From Diphasiastrum complanatum (Eukaryota > Streptophyta > Lycopodiopsida > Lycopodiales > Lycopodiaceae), in assembly GCA_029204225.1 (NCBI GenBank), contig CM055108.1, positions 22,862,326 through 22,926,325 of the forward strand: 64,000 bases of DNA, given 5' to 3'. The translations under genes were made by a program, and so were the position numbers. The notes under the pieces are model-generated. The model saw only the letters and a program-made list of their open reading frames with translations, did no database searches and was not told the origin of the DNA. Positions 1-10,689 of this stretch are shown here, piece by piece. Position 1 is the first letter of the stretch. Each line of letters opens with the position of its first letter.

Positions 1-127
1 GAGAGAGAAACCGCAACCGATGTGATTCCTTCCTGCCTACCAACAACAGCAGCAGCTTAACGTTGGACATTCCTCCGTGTATCTACTTTTAAGATTGTGT
101 TCCCCTATGAAGCCCCCTTCTGTGCGC

Positions 128-129
<2 letters not shown>

Positions 130-165
<36 letters not shown>
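130..165. repeat. (GA)n microsatellite
   Basis: An uninterrupted run of about 18 GA units. The open frames that cross it (Ser/Leu repeats on the minus strand) only read the repeat and are not genes. Confidence 0.95.
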
Positions 166-168
<3 letters not shown>

Positions 169-262
169 AGACTGATTGATTGTGATCAAATCGACAACCA
201 CGAAACTGGAAGCAAACAGACAATTGTCCAACCCAACAATAGAGACAAATATTGTGGCAGGT

Positions 263-423
263 GATCTTTCTGTGATTGTACACATTGTGTGATGTCACAG
301 ACCACCACTTACAAAGCGTACTTGCAAATGTCCAACCCCACTCAACAAGTTAAACAATCATCGCTGGCGTCGATCTTTCTGTGACTGTACACATTGTGTG
401 ATGGCCTACACCAACACTTACAT
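263..423. repeat. Imperfect 109-bp direct duplication
   Basis: The stretch starting GATCTTTCTGTGA near 263 recurs near 372, including the ACACATTGTGTGATG core. The offset is about 109 bp and similarity fades towards the end of each copy. It is non-coding. Confidence 0.7.
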
Positions 424-490
424 AAAGGACTTTCCTGGAAATTGTTCACTATTATAATGAGAGCAAGAATATGCTACAAATTCCTGCAAT

Positions 491-545
491 GAGAGAGAGA
501 GAGAGAGATAGAGAGAGAGAGATCTAGAGAGAGAGAAAGAGAGAT
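491..545. repeat. Interrupted (GA)n microsatellite
   Basis: GA units broken by single GATA and GATCTA interruptions. This is the second GA array within 500 bp of the window start. Confidence 0.92.
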
Positions 546-1383
546 TGTTCTCTTCAACCCATATGCAGTCATGCTCCGTCATTATTAAGCCATCTAACAA
601 CCCTACATCAGACGTGACGTTTAATGCCCTCTATGATTTTTCTTCTCTTGTATTCAATGCCATATTCTATGATTGCCATATAGTCATTGGTTTATCTATC
701 AATATATCTACATACATACAAAACACACTCACACTAAAACAAACAAACAAAATCAAACACAGCTACAAAGACAAGTGAAACCTGCAAGATTTATTCATCT
801 TTGAAAAGGTAGACGATGAATGTGGAAACTTTTAGTGATTTGGGCAATCAGAGCACTCTCATTGCTGGGGTATAATGGCTAATGCAGGTCTTTTGGAAGT
901 AAATATTGACGCAAATAGTATACTATATAGTAATAGTATAGTGTATTGTATACTGGGTAGTGTTGCTGTGATCTGCAGGCGGAAAGCAAAAGCAAGGGAG
1001 TCGGCGTGGGGACGACGGCGTGCTGGACTCAGCTGGAGGCTGTCTAATCCCAGCGAGCAAAGTAGACCGACCATGCCATTTTAATGTGTATTTGGCACCT
1101 TCTCCAACAACTCAAATTGTCACATGGCATTTTAATGTATATTTAACAGTTTGTTAGGCTCTTTACCAGCAACTTGAATGTGGCATGACATATATTGTTA
1201 TATATTCATGTAGTCTTTGGGTAGCATGAAATCGTGCAAGTAAAGGATTCTATGAACTAAGATCCGTTTCACATTGCAAAGCTCCCCTCCATAAAATTTG
1301 CATTCCCCCTCATCCATAAACATCCAAAATTATGATTTTATCCACATGAAGATTGTCAAGGGAAAATCAATACTCAATCCAGT
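546..1383. other. AT-rich stretch, no gene seen
   Basis: Only short open frames without recognisable protein character occur here, on either strand. The overlapping frames at 859-1084 are reverse complements of each other and match nothing I know. Confidence 0.6.
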
Positions 1384-1551
1384 GTTGAAATTAGATGCAC
1401 GTAGTGCCCTTCAAAGGTTAATTTGAGAGCATTTGATGGGCCCTTATAATTTTGGGTTGTCAATATTGTTGAAATTAGATGCACTTCATGCCCTTCAAAG
1501 GTTAATTTGAGCATATTTGATGGGCACTTGTGATTTTGGGTTGTCAACACT
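1384..1551. repeat. Two 84-bp tandem units
   Basis: Two adjacent copies of an 84-bp unit beginning GTTGAAATTAGATGCAC and ending near TTTTGGGTTGTCAA, with scattered substitutions. The short minus-strand frame across them (1374-1580) is itself a duplicated peptide and is not taken as a gene. Confidence 0.85.
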
Positions 1552-2147
1552 GAAGTGCACAATTTGTATGAAACCGTCAAAATGAAGGGCTAAATCTACT
1601 TTAAAATTCATGAGTTAAGGTACTTGTATAAGTTTTAATAAGCACAGGATACATCTATGAACTTGAAATATGACTCTTTGCAAGTTTCTCAACTTAATAC
1701 TTACTCAATACAATGAAATAAGACATTAGATTTACAAACTTCAAAATTCATAGACTTTTTTTTTTTTTGCAACTTGTTATATATAACATACATACAACCT
1801 AGCAATGCTATGTGAGCAATGCATGTGAGGAGCAAGCTCCTAAGATGGCACTTCTTTGTGGTTAGGGATAGAGCCTATCTCAATCAACAACTCTAACCAT
1901 ACAACTCACTCTACCTTTGCTAGAATGTTCATTTTGGGAGAGGCCATCTCAAGAGCTTGGCCCATGAAATCTGAATAATGGATTAAATTGTCAACTTTCA
2001 ACTTAGAATTATCCATTCCATAAATATTCCAATTTAAAATGAGCTTTTCAACTTTTCAACTTTCAATGTTTCAAATTTCAGCCTTCATGTGTCCACTGCT
2101 GTATAGGCTTCATGGAAGTTCAAAGAACTTGTAGGGCCACTAGGCAT

Positions 2148-2211
2148 GATCCATGTAGATTCTAATTGAGGCCTCCAATGATCCATGTAGATTCTAATTG
2201 AGACCTCCAAT
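2148..2211. repeat. Two 32-bp tandem units
   Basis: GATCCATGTAGATTCTAATT followed by GAG(G/A)CCTCCAAT is repeated twice with a single difference. Sequence from 1552 to 2336 otherwise shows no gene. Confidence 0.85.
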
Positions 2212-2336
2212 TTAGTTCCTTTGGAATCGATATGAGAAAGTAAAAAGGTACAATATTATACATTTTTAACTTGGAATTCAGTATAAATAATTGTAAACCA
2301 AAATTTGAATGAAAGCCCTATCATCTGTAAAGTGAT

Positions 2337-4110
2337 TTGAAGGGCAAGTTCTATGTGAGTACATCACATGTTCGAGCTTCACATCAGTTGAGCGACAAAT
2401 TAGATGAAGAAAGGTTCGCATGTCTGCTCATTGCTAGAACTCCTGTAAACCGAGATGGTTCTGGATCTAGCCAAAGAGACAAAGGCAAGAGCATTGCAGT
2501 ACCAGAAGAATCTCCTAGGAGATCAACGAGAGAGTGAACAGCGCCAACAAGATTTGTGCCAGGCAGCTCGGCTTCTACATCTGAAGAATTTTGTGGAGTC
2601 AGTGGAGAACTACAAACATTCGAGAAAGCCATCGACAGTCCAAAGAAGGACAAATGAATCCAGGCCATGAACGAAGAAATCGAATCCATGAAGAAGAATG
2701 AGGTATGGACACTGCAACCAGTGCTAGAGAAACGGAAAACAGTGCAATGCAAATGGGTTTACAAACTCAAGTCGGACCAAATGGAGACATTTTGAGATAC
2801 AAGTCCAGACTTGTAGCAAAGGATTTTTCTCAGAAGTACGGCATCGACTACGCTGAGACCTTCTCTCCAGTGGTGAAACATGCTTTCTTATGCCTACTAT
2901 TTGCATATGCAGCTGCATATGACCTCATGATTCACATCGTTGATGAGAAGACAACATTCCTACATGGCAAATTAGACGAAGAGGTCTACATGGATCAACC
3001 TCCAGGTTATACACCAAATCACTTCCTACCTATGCATGCCGAATGCACATGAGTATATATGGTCTGAAGCAATCAGCATGACAACGGTATAAGAAGAAAA
3101 ATCAAGCCCTGAAATCTGTAGGATTCGAGCCATTGATAGCCAATTCCAATGTTTATGTGAGAATCACAGATGGGAAGATCATCATTGTTGCTATGTATGT
3201 GGACGACACCCTAATACTATGCAGAAGCAAAGGCCTGATTGCAGGAGTGGAGAATGAGATCTCGATAACAAACCTAGGAGAAGCCAGATGTTATCTAGGC
3301 TTGCAGATTGACCGCGACTATGAAAAAGAAAAGCTATACCTTCATCAATCAAGGTACCCCCAAAAAATTCTAGATGATTTCGGGATGACAGATTGCAAAG
3401 GGACAAATACTCCAATGCTTGTAGGGACAATCCTAACGAACAAGGATTGTTCGAAGATAGAAGAGCAGGAGATGATGCAGCACACGCCTTATAGGAGGCT
3501 GATCAGATCTTTGATGTATCTAGCAGACAACACACGTCCCGACATTGCTTATGCCATGTTTAGAATGAGTCAATTCAGCACGAATCCAAGCTTTGCACAC
3601 TGGAAGATCGCAAAGCGAATCTTACAGTACATTCAGCAGACGAAGGATTATGGGCTGTGTTATTCTTGTGATGCAGATTTCCAGATGCACTCCTACAGTG
3701 ATGCTAGCTGGCATCTCTCAAGGACGACTGTAAAAGTGTCTCAGGAGGGTGCACCATTGCAACAGACACAACAATTATCTAGGTCAGCAAGAAGCAGACC
3801 ATTATAGCTCAATCATCCTGTGAAGTAGAATACATTGCAGCCGCAAAGATGGCCAACGAAATCACATGGCGACGGACTGGGTAAAACCAACCAAGAGCCA
3901 CTGATTCTATAGATGGACAATACTTCTGCAATTCACCTAACGAAGGATCTCGTGTTTCACTCAAGGACAAAACACATCGCAATCAAGTATCACTTGATAA
4001 GGGATCTGGTCACTAGAAGGGAATTGAAGACCAGCTTCATTAGCACGAAGCAAATGGTGGCGGACATGTCCACAAAGGCCCTAGACAAAGGTTTGTTCGA
4101 TAGGTAGAGG
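2337..4110 (+). pseudogene. Ty1/copia pol remnant A: end of INT region, RT and RNase H
   Basis: Translation across three frames gives the 3' half of a copia polyprotein. It holds the RT start (KWVYKLK region near 2750), LVAKDFSQKYGIDYAETFSPVVK (2812-2880, key residues G-I-D-Y and F-S-P-V-V), the FLHGKLDEEVYMDQPPG segment (near 2960-3005), the catalytic YVDD box (MYVDDTLIL at 3193-3219), the conserved Y-L-A-D-N-T-R-P-D-I-A-Y block (about 3520-3560) and the RNase H tail with SRTKHIAIKYH (near 3961-3995). Frames shift at least twice: 2337-2700 is in frame 3, 2705-3050 in frame 2, and 3133-4107 in frame 1. The gag, protease and most of the integrase are absent. The element is dead but colinear, and is followed by a polypurine tract and an LTR. 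Confidence 0.9.
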
Positions 4111-4138
4111 AAGAGTCTAGGAGTTATAAAGCTACCAC

Positions 4139-4153
4139 ACTTTGAGAGGGAGC
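4139..4153 (+). other. Polypurine tract of copia A
   Basis: The run TTTGAGAGGGAGC lies directly after the RNase H tail and before an LTR that starts with TG. This is the expected plus-strand priming site. The same motif recurs at about 4829-4842 after the second copia tail. Confidence 0.65.
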
Positions 4154-4574
4154 TGAAAAAATAAATTGTTTTTGGGCGTCGACGCGCTGTGTGGTCTGTC
4201 ACAACAGCGCTTAAGGAATTCTCTGATAATGCAGTAGGTGTTTTATGTAGAAAATTTTCTTGTCTTGAATATGATCGAATGCTTGATTGTCTGATAGTTG
4301 TGTGTTTGTAATCAGCTGGTTTCAATCTTATTTCACACATTGGCTTTACCTTGTTGAATGCATAAGTAAATTCTACGTAGGTCAACAGTGTCTGGCCTCA
4401 CTTTGGAGGATTGTAGATCCTGTCGCAAAGGGCAGTAGACCCGAGGACAGAATCGAATTCCATCTCGGTTTGTTTCTGTGAGAATCTCAACAGCGGAAAC
4501 CAGAGGACGAAACAATTCGTGTCTGGACACCCACTACACCCTTATCAGATCGGCTAGGAGATTTTCTCCCAACA
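4154..4574 (+). repeat. Copia LTR (single copy visible)
   Basis: About 421 bp running from TGAAAAAATAAA just after the polypurine tract to TCTCCCAACA just before a tRNA-Met-like priming site. It therefore acts as a 3' LTR for the fragment on its left and a 5' LTR for the fragment on its right. The right edge is firm because of the priming site. The left edge is less certain because the terminal inverted repeat is poor. Confidence 0.6.
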
Positions 4575-4575
4575 G

Positions 4576-4587
4576 TGGTATCATAGC
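4576..4587 (+). other. Retrotransposon primer binding site
   Basis: TGGTATCATAGC, one base off the TGGTATCAGAGC complement of the initiator tRNA-Met 3' end. It lies one base after the CCAACA end of the LTR. Confidence 0.7.
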
Positions 4588-4611
4588 AGAGATTTCTCAA
4601 CACGATCCTCT

Positions 4612-4850
4612 ACATGGACAACATACACCTGATGAAGGACCCCGTGTTTTATTCACGAACGAAGCACATTGCGATCAAGTATTACTTGATCAGAGAAATG
4701 GTTGAGAAAGACCAGCTAAGAGTTGTGTTCATTCCGACCAAACAGATGTTTGTTGATATATTCACTAAACCCTTAGGGATTGTTTGAGAGGCAAAGAGCT
4801 AGCTTAGAAATCATAAGACTACCACGCTTTGAGAGGGAGCTAAAGAAGGG
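4612..4850 (+). pseudogene. Second copia RNase H tail
   Basis: Reads as the C-terminal end of a copia polyprotein (VFYSRTKHIAIKYYLI, then FIPTKQMFVDIFTKP), homologous to the tail at 3913-4107 but not identical. It is followed by the same TTTGAGAGGGAGC polypurine tract. It begins about 25 bp after the priming site, so the whole internal region from gag to RT has been lost. The expected 3' LTR is missing and the sequence runs into a gypsy element instead. Confidence 0.75.
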
Positions 4851-4862
4851 ATCAAGACCGAG

Positions 4863-5963
4863 TTGATGACCGCCAACCAGGAACTACAAGATAAAATCCG
4901 CCAGGACGTTGTAGAAGAACCTAAGCATGCACATGACATGCCACAATACTTCAAAGATTACAAGATGGATGAAGTGGTAGTGGTCATGCCCAAGGCTAAG
5001 AGAGAACCCATAGAGGAAACCTCCCAAGGAGCCAATGTTTTATGAAGTTCCAACCAGAACAAAAGAGATAGATCTAGCTGAGAAGGAGAGAGGAAAGTCG
5101 TATGGTATCAGTAGGAAAAGATGTAGAAGGAGAGGAACTTGAGGATCTCAAGGCACTTCTTTGCAAATACCGCGATTGTCTTGCTTGGAACTATGTTGGA
5201 GCTAAAGGGCATCGCCAGATGTTGTGGTTCACACCATTTCACTGGTAGATGGTGCAAACCCATAGTTAGTAGATCCTATCGGTCTAATCCGCACTACACC
5301 CACCTAATCTAAGAAGAATTGAAGAAGCTTCTAGATGTTTCATCTATGAGATGGAACACATTGATTGGGTATCGCCTATCATGGTAGTACCTATGAAAAA
5401 CAGAAAACTTAGAATCTGTGTGGACTACAAGAAGCTGAACGCTATAACCAACAAGGACCATTTTCCTTTACCATTCACGAAAAATGTGTTAGAAAGAATA
5501 GCCGGAGCAGAAGCCTATAGTTTTCTAGATGGGTTTAGTGGCTATAATCATGTGCAGATATCCCCAGAAGATCAACACAAAACTGCATTCTCCACTGAGT
5601 GGGGAATGTATGCCTATAGAGTGATGCCATTTGGATTGTGCAACGCTCCCGACACTTTCCAACGAGTGATGAGTTATGCCTTCAAGGACTTTCTTCGAAA
5701 ATTTCGTAAATATTTTATGGAAAACTTGTGTGTCCACTCTTCTAGAGCCCAACATCTAGGTTAATACTTGCTTTACTTGAGCCAAAGTATACATCTTTAT
5801 GGGGAATTGCAATTATTATCGGAGGTTTGTCCTGAATTTTGCTAAGCTGGCTCGTTTGATCTACCAGATGACCATCCAACTAGAATGGATAGCTGAAGCC
5901 ATTGAGGCTTTTCACAAACTTAAGAAAGCCTTAGTTACTGCACCAATCCTTCGACCCCCTATC
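4863..5963 (+). pseudogene. Ty3/gypsy pol remnant C, 5' part: pre-RT and reverse transcriptase
   Basis: Contains a linker (4863-5045), then the conserved gypsy lead-in ALLCKYRDCLAW (about 5152-5187) and a long RT segment at 5351-5763 with DWVSPIMVVPMKN, LRICVDYKKLN, FPLPF, SFLDGFSGYNHVQI and YRVMPFGLCNAP. The catalytic FMDD-type box has decayed to FMEN near 5718, removing the metal-binding aspartates. It continues at 5799-5963 with the post-RT connection and the start of the RNase H region (TAPILRPP), where a copia element has been inserted. Several stops and frameshifts make it a pseudogene. The missing right half resumes at 10690. Confidence 0.9.
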
Positions 5964-6174
5964 TATTGGAAAGAGGTGTGTAAAAGATAGCTCTAAAAAA
6001 TCGAATAAAAATAATTCAAACGACAAGAAAGAAAACCTATCATGCGTAGCGGAATAAACTATCTTTCTCACACTTGTAATTCTGCAGACTATGTAAAACA
6101 CGAGAAAATCCACAGAATTGGATAAACAGTTGGATGAAGATTAGTCGATTAGTAGAAAGGAGAATAATCCAACG
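5964..6174 (-). repeat. 3' LTR of copia B, internally deleted
   Basis: This 211-bp copy matches the first ~110 and last ~110 bp of the 1235-bp right LTR and lacks the roughly 1 kb between. It begins TATTGGA (from TGTTGGA) and ends TCCAACG (from TCCAACA). Confidence 0.85.
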
Positions 6175-6252
6175 CTCCCCCTTAATCTGAATCCATAGAT
6201 GCCTTGACCTTTAAACTTAGTTCTGTACAGAACTTTCTGTGTGCATCCAAGC

Positions 6253-9200
6253 TTAATGCGTATCTGTTGTCATATCTTGCGTTCGACAGTATTGCAAACT
6301 GACCTCTTTGTCGAGAACTTTGCTTCTGACATAGTGATACTTCAATTCAATGTGCTTACTCCTAGAATGAAATCTAGGGTTGGATGATAAGGCAGTGGCA
6401 CTTTGATTATAACAAAATAATAATGTCAGAGCATATTGATTCATACTGATATCTGAAAGTAAGTTTATCAATCAAATTGCTTCTTTTGTAGCTTGTGAGG
6501 TTGCGATATACTCTGATTCTGTAGAAGAAAGAGCTATCAAAGATTGCTTGCGACTGTTCTAGAAAATAGGACCATTGTTGAGAAAGAATGTAAATCCAAA
6601 AGTGGATTTACGAGTGTCTACATCTCCTGTCCAAATTGCATCTGTAAAACCAATGAGTAAATTGAGTTTGTCATTATCGACTGCTCCATAGCAAATGAAA
6701 AAGTCCATAGTAGCTCGAAGATAGCTCATGACTCTGATAAGAGCCTTCCAATGTGTTAGACCAGGGTTGGTCATATACTGACTTAGAGAGCTGAATGCAA
6801 AAGCTATGTCTGGCCTGATACAGATCATGGCGTACATAAGAGATCCTATAATAGAATGGTAAGGATACTCATGCATTCGTTGCTTCTCTTTAATTGTTTG
6901 AGGACATTAGTCCTTTGACAATTTGAGACCTGGTTCCATTGGTGAGAGAGCTAACTTGCAATTAACCAAATTATATCCGACTAACATATTGTAGATGTAT
7001 CTCTGTTGAGTAATGTAGATTAACTTTTGATTTCTGTCTCTTTGGATTTGAATACCAAGGCAGAAATGAGGTTCACCCATATCGGTCATGTCAAATTCAG
7101 AAGATAGATATCAGATAGATATTGTTGCTGAAGAGCAATGTGTCGTCCATATAGAAAGTGATAATGATAAAAGATTGTTGCATTGTCTTGAAGTAATCGT
7201 TTGAATATGAAGAGCTAGGTGTAGCCACGATCAATAAGAAAAGTATTGATCTTTTGAAACCATGCTCGAGCAAATTGCTTCAAGCCATGCCTTACGGAGT
7301 TTACACACATGATTGTGTTTACCCTTGATAATATAACCTTCAAGTTGCATCATGTAAATATTTACTTCAATAACTCCATTGAGATATGCTATATGTACAT
7401 CCATTTAATATATTTCCAAATCTACTGCAACAGCAAACGATAACAAAACTCGAATAGAAGAATGCTTGACTACTGGATTGAAGCTCTCAATCTAATCGAC
7501 GTTGTATACTTGAGAAAATCCTCTGGCAACAAGTCAGACTTTTCTTCAGTCGATGCTTCCGTCTACTTTGTATTTGACTTTGAAAATCCATTTGCAATCA
7601 ACTACATTTCTGCTAGCAGGTAATTCGACAATCGTCGACAATCGTCCATGTCTGATTCTTGATAAGAGATGAATACTCTTTATCCATAGCTTCTTTCTAG
7701 AGATCAGAATCTGGCTAACTAAGTGCCTCTTCGACAGTCGTCAGCTCATCTGAGAAATAGAGAAAGTTGATCATTTTCATCATATTGTAGGTGCTGAACT
7801 GGAACATCATCATCTTTTGATTCGTCGTTGATATGTTGTTTGTCGAAAGTAGATGAGCTTGGACCTTCAATGGGAATAGTCGACCTTTTGCTACATGTCT
7901 TGACTCGATATAAAAGGAATCCTAGTCTACTTTCCAATGATGCAGGTCGAGATTGACTTTACTAGAAAGATAGTCGAGATCAAGTACTAGGAATCTCTGG
8001 CCATGTTCGAAACAGATGCATAATGAAACAGATGCATAATTCAAATGTCCTAAGCAATGATGCCATAGTAATGCTTTATTAACAAGAACATAGGTTTTCA
8101 AGACTTGACTAGAATCGGAAAAACAATATGCCAATCTATATAAGTATACATGTCTTTTTCCGAGTGCAAGGATCTTGTTGCTCCTAACGATAATTCTGCA
8201 TTGATCAGATTCAAACTCCTCCTTATGACCTAAATCTGTAATTCTACTTACTGATAACATATTTGTAGAGAGTTTAGGAACATACAAGACTTTTGACAGT
8301 AGTTTGAATTGATCATGTTGGAATTTTAATCTTACAGTACCTTCACCTTCGATAGTGTGAGTGCTATCATCACCAAGATGAACATACTTCTTTTTGCTGT
8401 AAGGCATATAAGATTGGAAAATCTCATGATGATTGGTCATATGTTGAGGATCCAGAAACCACGAATCATCCAAATTCGCGTATTTGTCTTTGATCATAAA
8501 AGATCTTTCGTCCATTTCGACTTTAGGAGATGTTGTAACTATATTTGCTTGTTGATCATGTTGCTTGGCTGCATTCTTTTCTTTGAGAATTCGGCAATCT
8601 CGGATCTCATGGTTATTGTGTGTGCAATACCTGCAAAACATCTTCTTCGATGAATGTGGATTTGATGATTTTTCTTGACCTTGATTCTAATTCTGATTCG
8701 ATGTAGACTGCTTGGAGCTTTTTTACTTCTGTCGTTTCGAGCCCTTGTTGACATATAGAGCATGAGACGAAGAGGTAGACGAAGTGTCTTGACTTCTTCG
8801 ATTATCTTCTTGCAGCAACATAGTGATAACTCTGGTAAGAGTTAAATCTGAGTGTATTGTGATGATCATCACCCAGTTCTCATATGAAGCAATGTCATGA
8901 TTGCATCTTGATTGTCTATGATTGATCCGACAGCGGCCATCTGTTGCAAGAAATTCTTAAACTGGCTAATATGATTCTGAAGAGAATCATTATACTTAGT
9001 AGTTACATCTCTCACATCATATAGTGAGCTCAAGATTTTCCAAACTTCTTTCGAAGTCTTAGCTTCAACTATGTGGCCAATTTGAGTATTTGATATATTG
9101 AGAATAATAAGCGCGAAAACTTTACCATCCTTCGATTTCCATTTTGAGTCTTCTGTGTCATCTTAAGATTTCACTTCAATACCTGTAACAACATCCCACA

Positions 9201-9303
9201 ACTCGCTGGCGATTAGCAAGGTCTTCATCTTAAATTTACATAAATGATAATTGGATCCATTCAACTTGTCTGCGATAAGACCGAATTTACTTTGAGAATC
9301 CAT
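6253..9303 (-). pseudogene. Broken copia B gag-pol
   Basis: Longest intact piece: 7922-8641 (239 codons), covering zinc knuckle, protease and gag-pre-integrase. Other pieces are separated by stops. The gag start at 9303 is followed by a gag_2-type domain, including a leucine-rich SLQNHISQFKNFLQQM-like stretch around 8940-9010. The integrase core DDE residues are not present. The RT is reduced to its C-terminal part, where FCLGIQIQRD and a VGYNLVNCKLALSPM block are seen. The element cannot be autonomous. Confidence 0.85.
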
Positions 9304-9454
9304 CTGGAACTTTAAATTGTCGTCGTTAAGAGAGATATCATGTTGCGCTACAATTGGAAATCAATTCTCTAATACCGAAACAAATTGATTTGAACTGAAG
9401 AATAATTTGATATTGCGAAAGATATCAAGTATAAGAGTTTGTGCTATGATACCA

Positions 9455-10689
9455 TGTTGGAAATAGGTGTGTAAAAGATAGGTCTAAAAGAATCGAATAA
9501 AAATAATTCGAACGACAAGAAAGAAAACTTATCGTGCGCAACAAAATAAACTATCTTCCTCTTACTTCATGCATGACTACGCCTATCAATTTCGAACAAA
9601 ACAATAGTGATAAAAATCACGTTTGATCTTATAGTAACTAACTTTGAAATCATCAGTACTATAGTGATTACGTAGCCAAACATTTAAAGCATTGAATTAT
9701 CAGACAAATAATTTGTCGTGAAGAATTACAGAAATGCATACATTCTGAGACAAATCTGAACGCAATAAAAGATAGCATTGATTTAGTATGAAACGAAACA
9801 GAAGTAAATGATTACAACAAGTTTGCGGATCGAAGCCCTGTACTCTAAGCTATTTCTTAGCGACTAAATAAAGGTCTGAATTTAGTGCAACTACTGATAA
9901 GTAGTAAGCGCAATAACAATCTCTAATCAACTCTAAAGAACTGAACTACAATGTTCAAGAGTGTTCAAGCTTGCAGGCTTGAGAGAGAGCTAACTATTCA
10001 ATACTTGATCTGATAGTTCTGGTCATGCTATTATGAAATATGAACTTCTATTTATACTAAGCAATTAGGTCGTCAAATGCGGCTGTCAGTTGGCTGGAGT
10101 CTGCTGGCATTCATCCAGTTCTTCTCAAAAGGTATTTGTTGATAAGTGGTGACATTTGGCCGTAAATAGTCTATCTGCATAAATGAACGTAACTGTCTTT
10201 ATGCAAAAATGAACGTGAAACTGTCATCAGAAAAAGCGACAGTGTCTCAAAAAGACGACAATGTTGGCTTTTTGCAATAGTGTCGCAAAATTTCATTTCC
10301 TTAATATTTGGGGAAGTCCCACACTTTGCCAAAGTCATTTATTAACATTTGAGGCACTTTTAAAATGCAAAAAATGCGACTTTGCATTTTTACTCGGAAT
10401 TCCAGATAGGCAAAAAATGCAAAAAAGACGACACTGCATTTTTACTCACAATTTTTGATAGTGTCGCTTTAAAAGAAAAATGACTGTAGCAAAAAGATGA
10501 CAGTGTCAGGTTTTGTAGTGAGAGAAAATTTCCGACACTGTTCTCAAACTCCGTGTATTTCTGCAGACTGTGTAAAAACACTTGCAATTCTACAGATTGT
10601 GTAAAACACGGAAAAATTTGCTGAACTGGATAAACAGTTGAAGATTAAAAACCAATTAGTCAATTAGTAGGAAGGAGAATAATCCAACA
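9455..10689 (-). repeat. 5' LTR of copia B (1235 bp)
   Basis: Runs from TGTTGGAAATAGG beside the priming site to AATAATCCAACA beside the target duplication, with terminal inverted repeat TGTTGGA/TCCAACA. The part from about 10220 to 10560 is rich in a (C)GACA(G/C)TGTC(G)-type motif in both orientations. The same motif occurs in the presumed LTR of copia D. Confidence 0.85.

Larger units (their letters stand above)
5964..10689 (-). mobile_element. Ty1/copia element B, inserted into gypsy C
   Basis: A 4.7-kb minus-strand element bounded by LTR copies and flanked by the 5-bp direct repeat CTATC (5959-5963 and 10690-10694). The priming site lies inside the right LTR (9443-9454, GCTATGATACCA on plus). 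A pyrimidine run beside the left LTR (6175-6182) is the complement of the polypurine tract. Coding content on minus, 5' to 3': gag from an ATG at about 9303, zinc knuckle (CRYCTHNNHEIRDC, about 8635-8590), protease remnant, gag-pre-integrase (WHHCLGHLN), then directly RT/RNase H pieces at 7746-7937, 6907-7089, 6559-6876 and 6253-6471. Most of the integrase is missing. The protease motif reads FLDPQHM where DSGA is expected. Its zinc knuckle and LTR features resemble copia D at 40401-42645. Confidence 0.9.

Noticed and set aside
37-600. Frames with long Ser-Leu repeats
   Set aside because: They are translations of GA/CT microsatellites.
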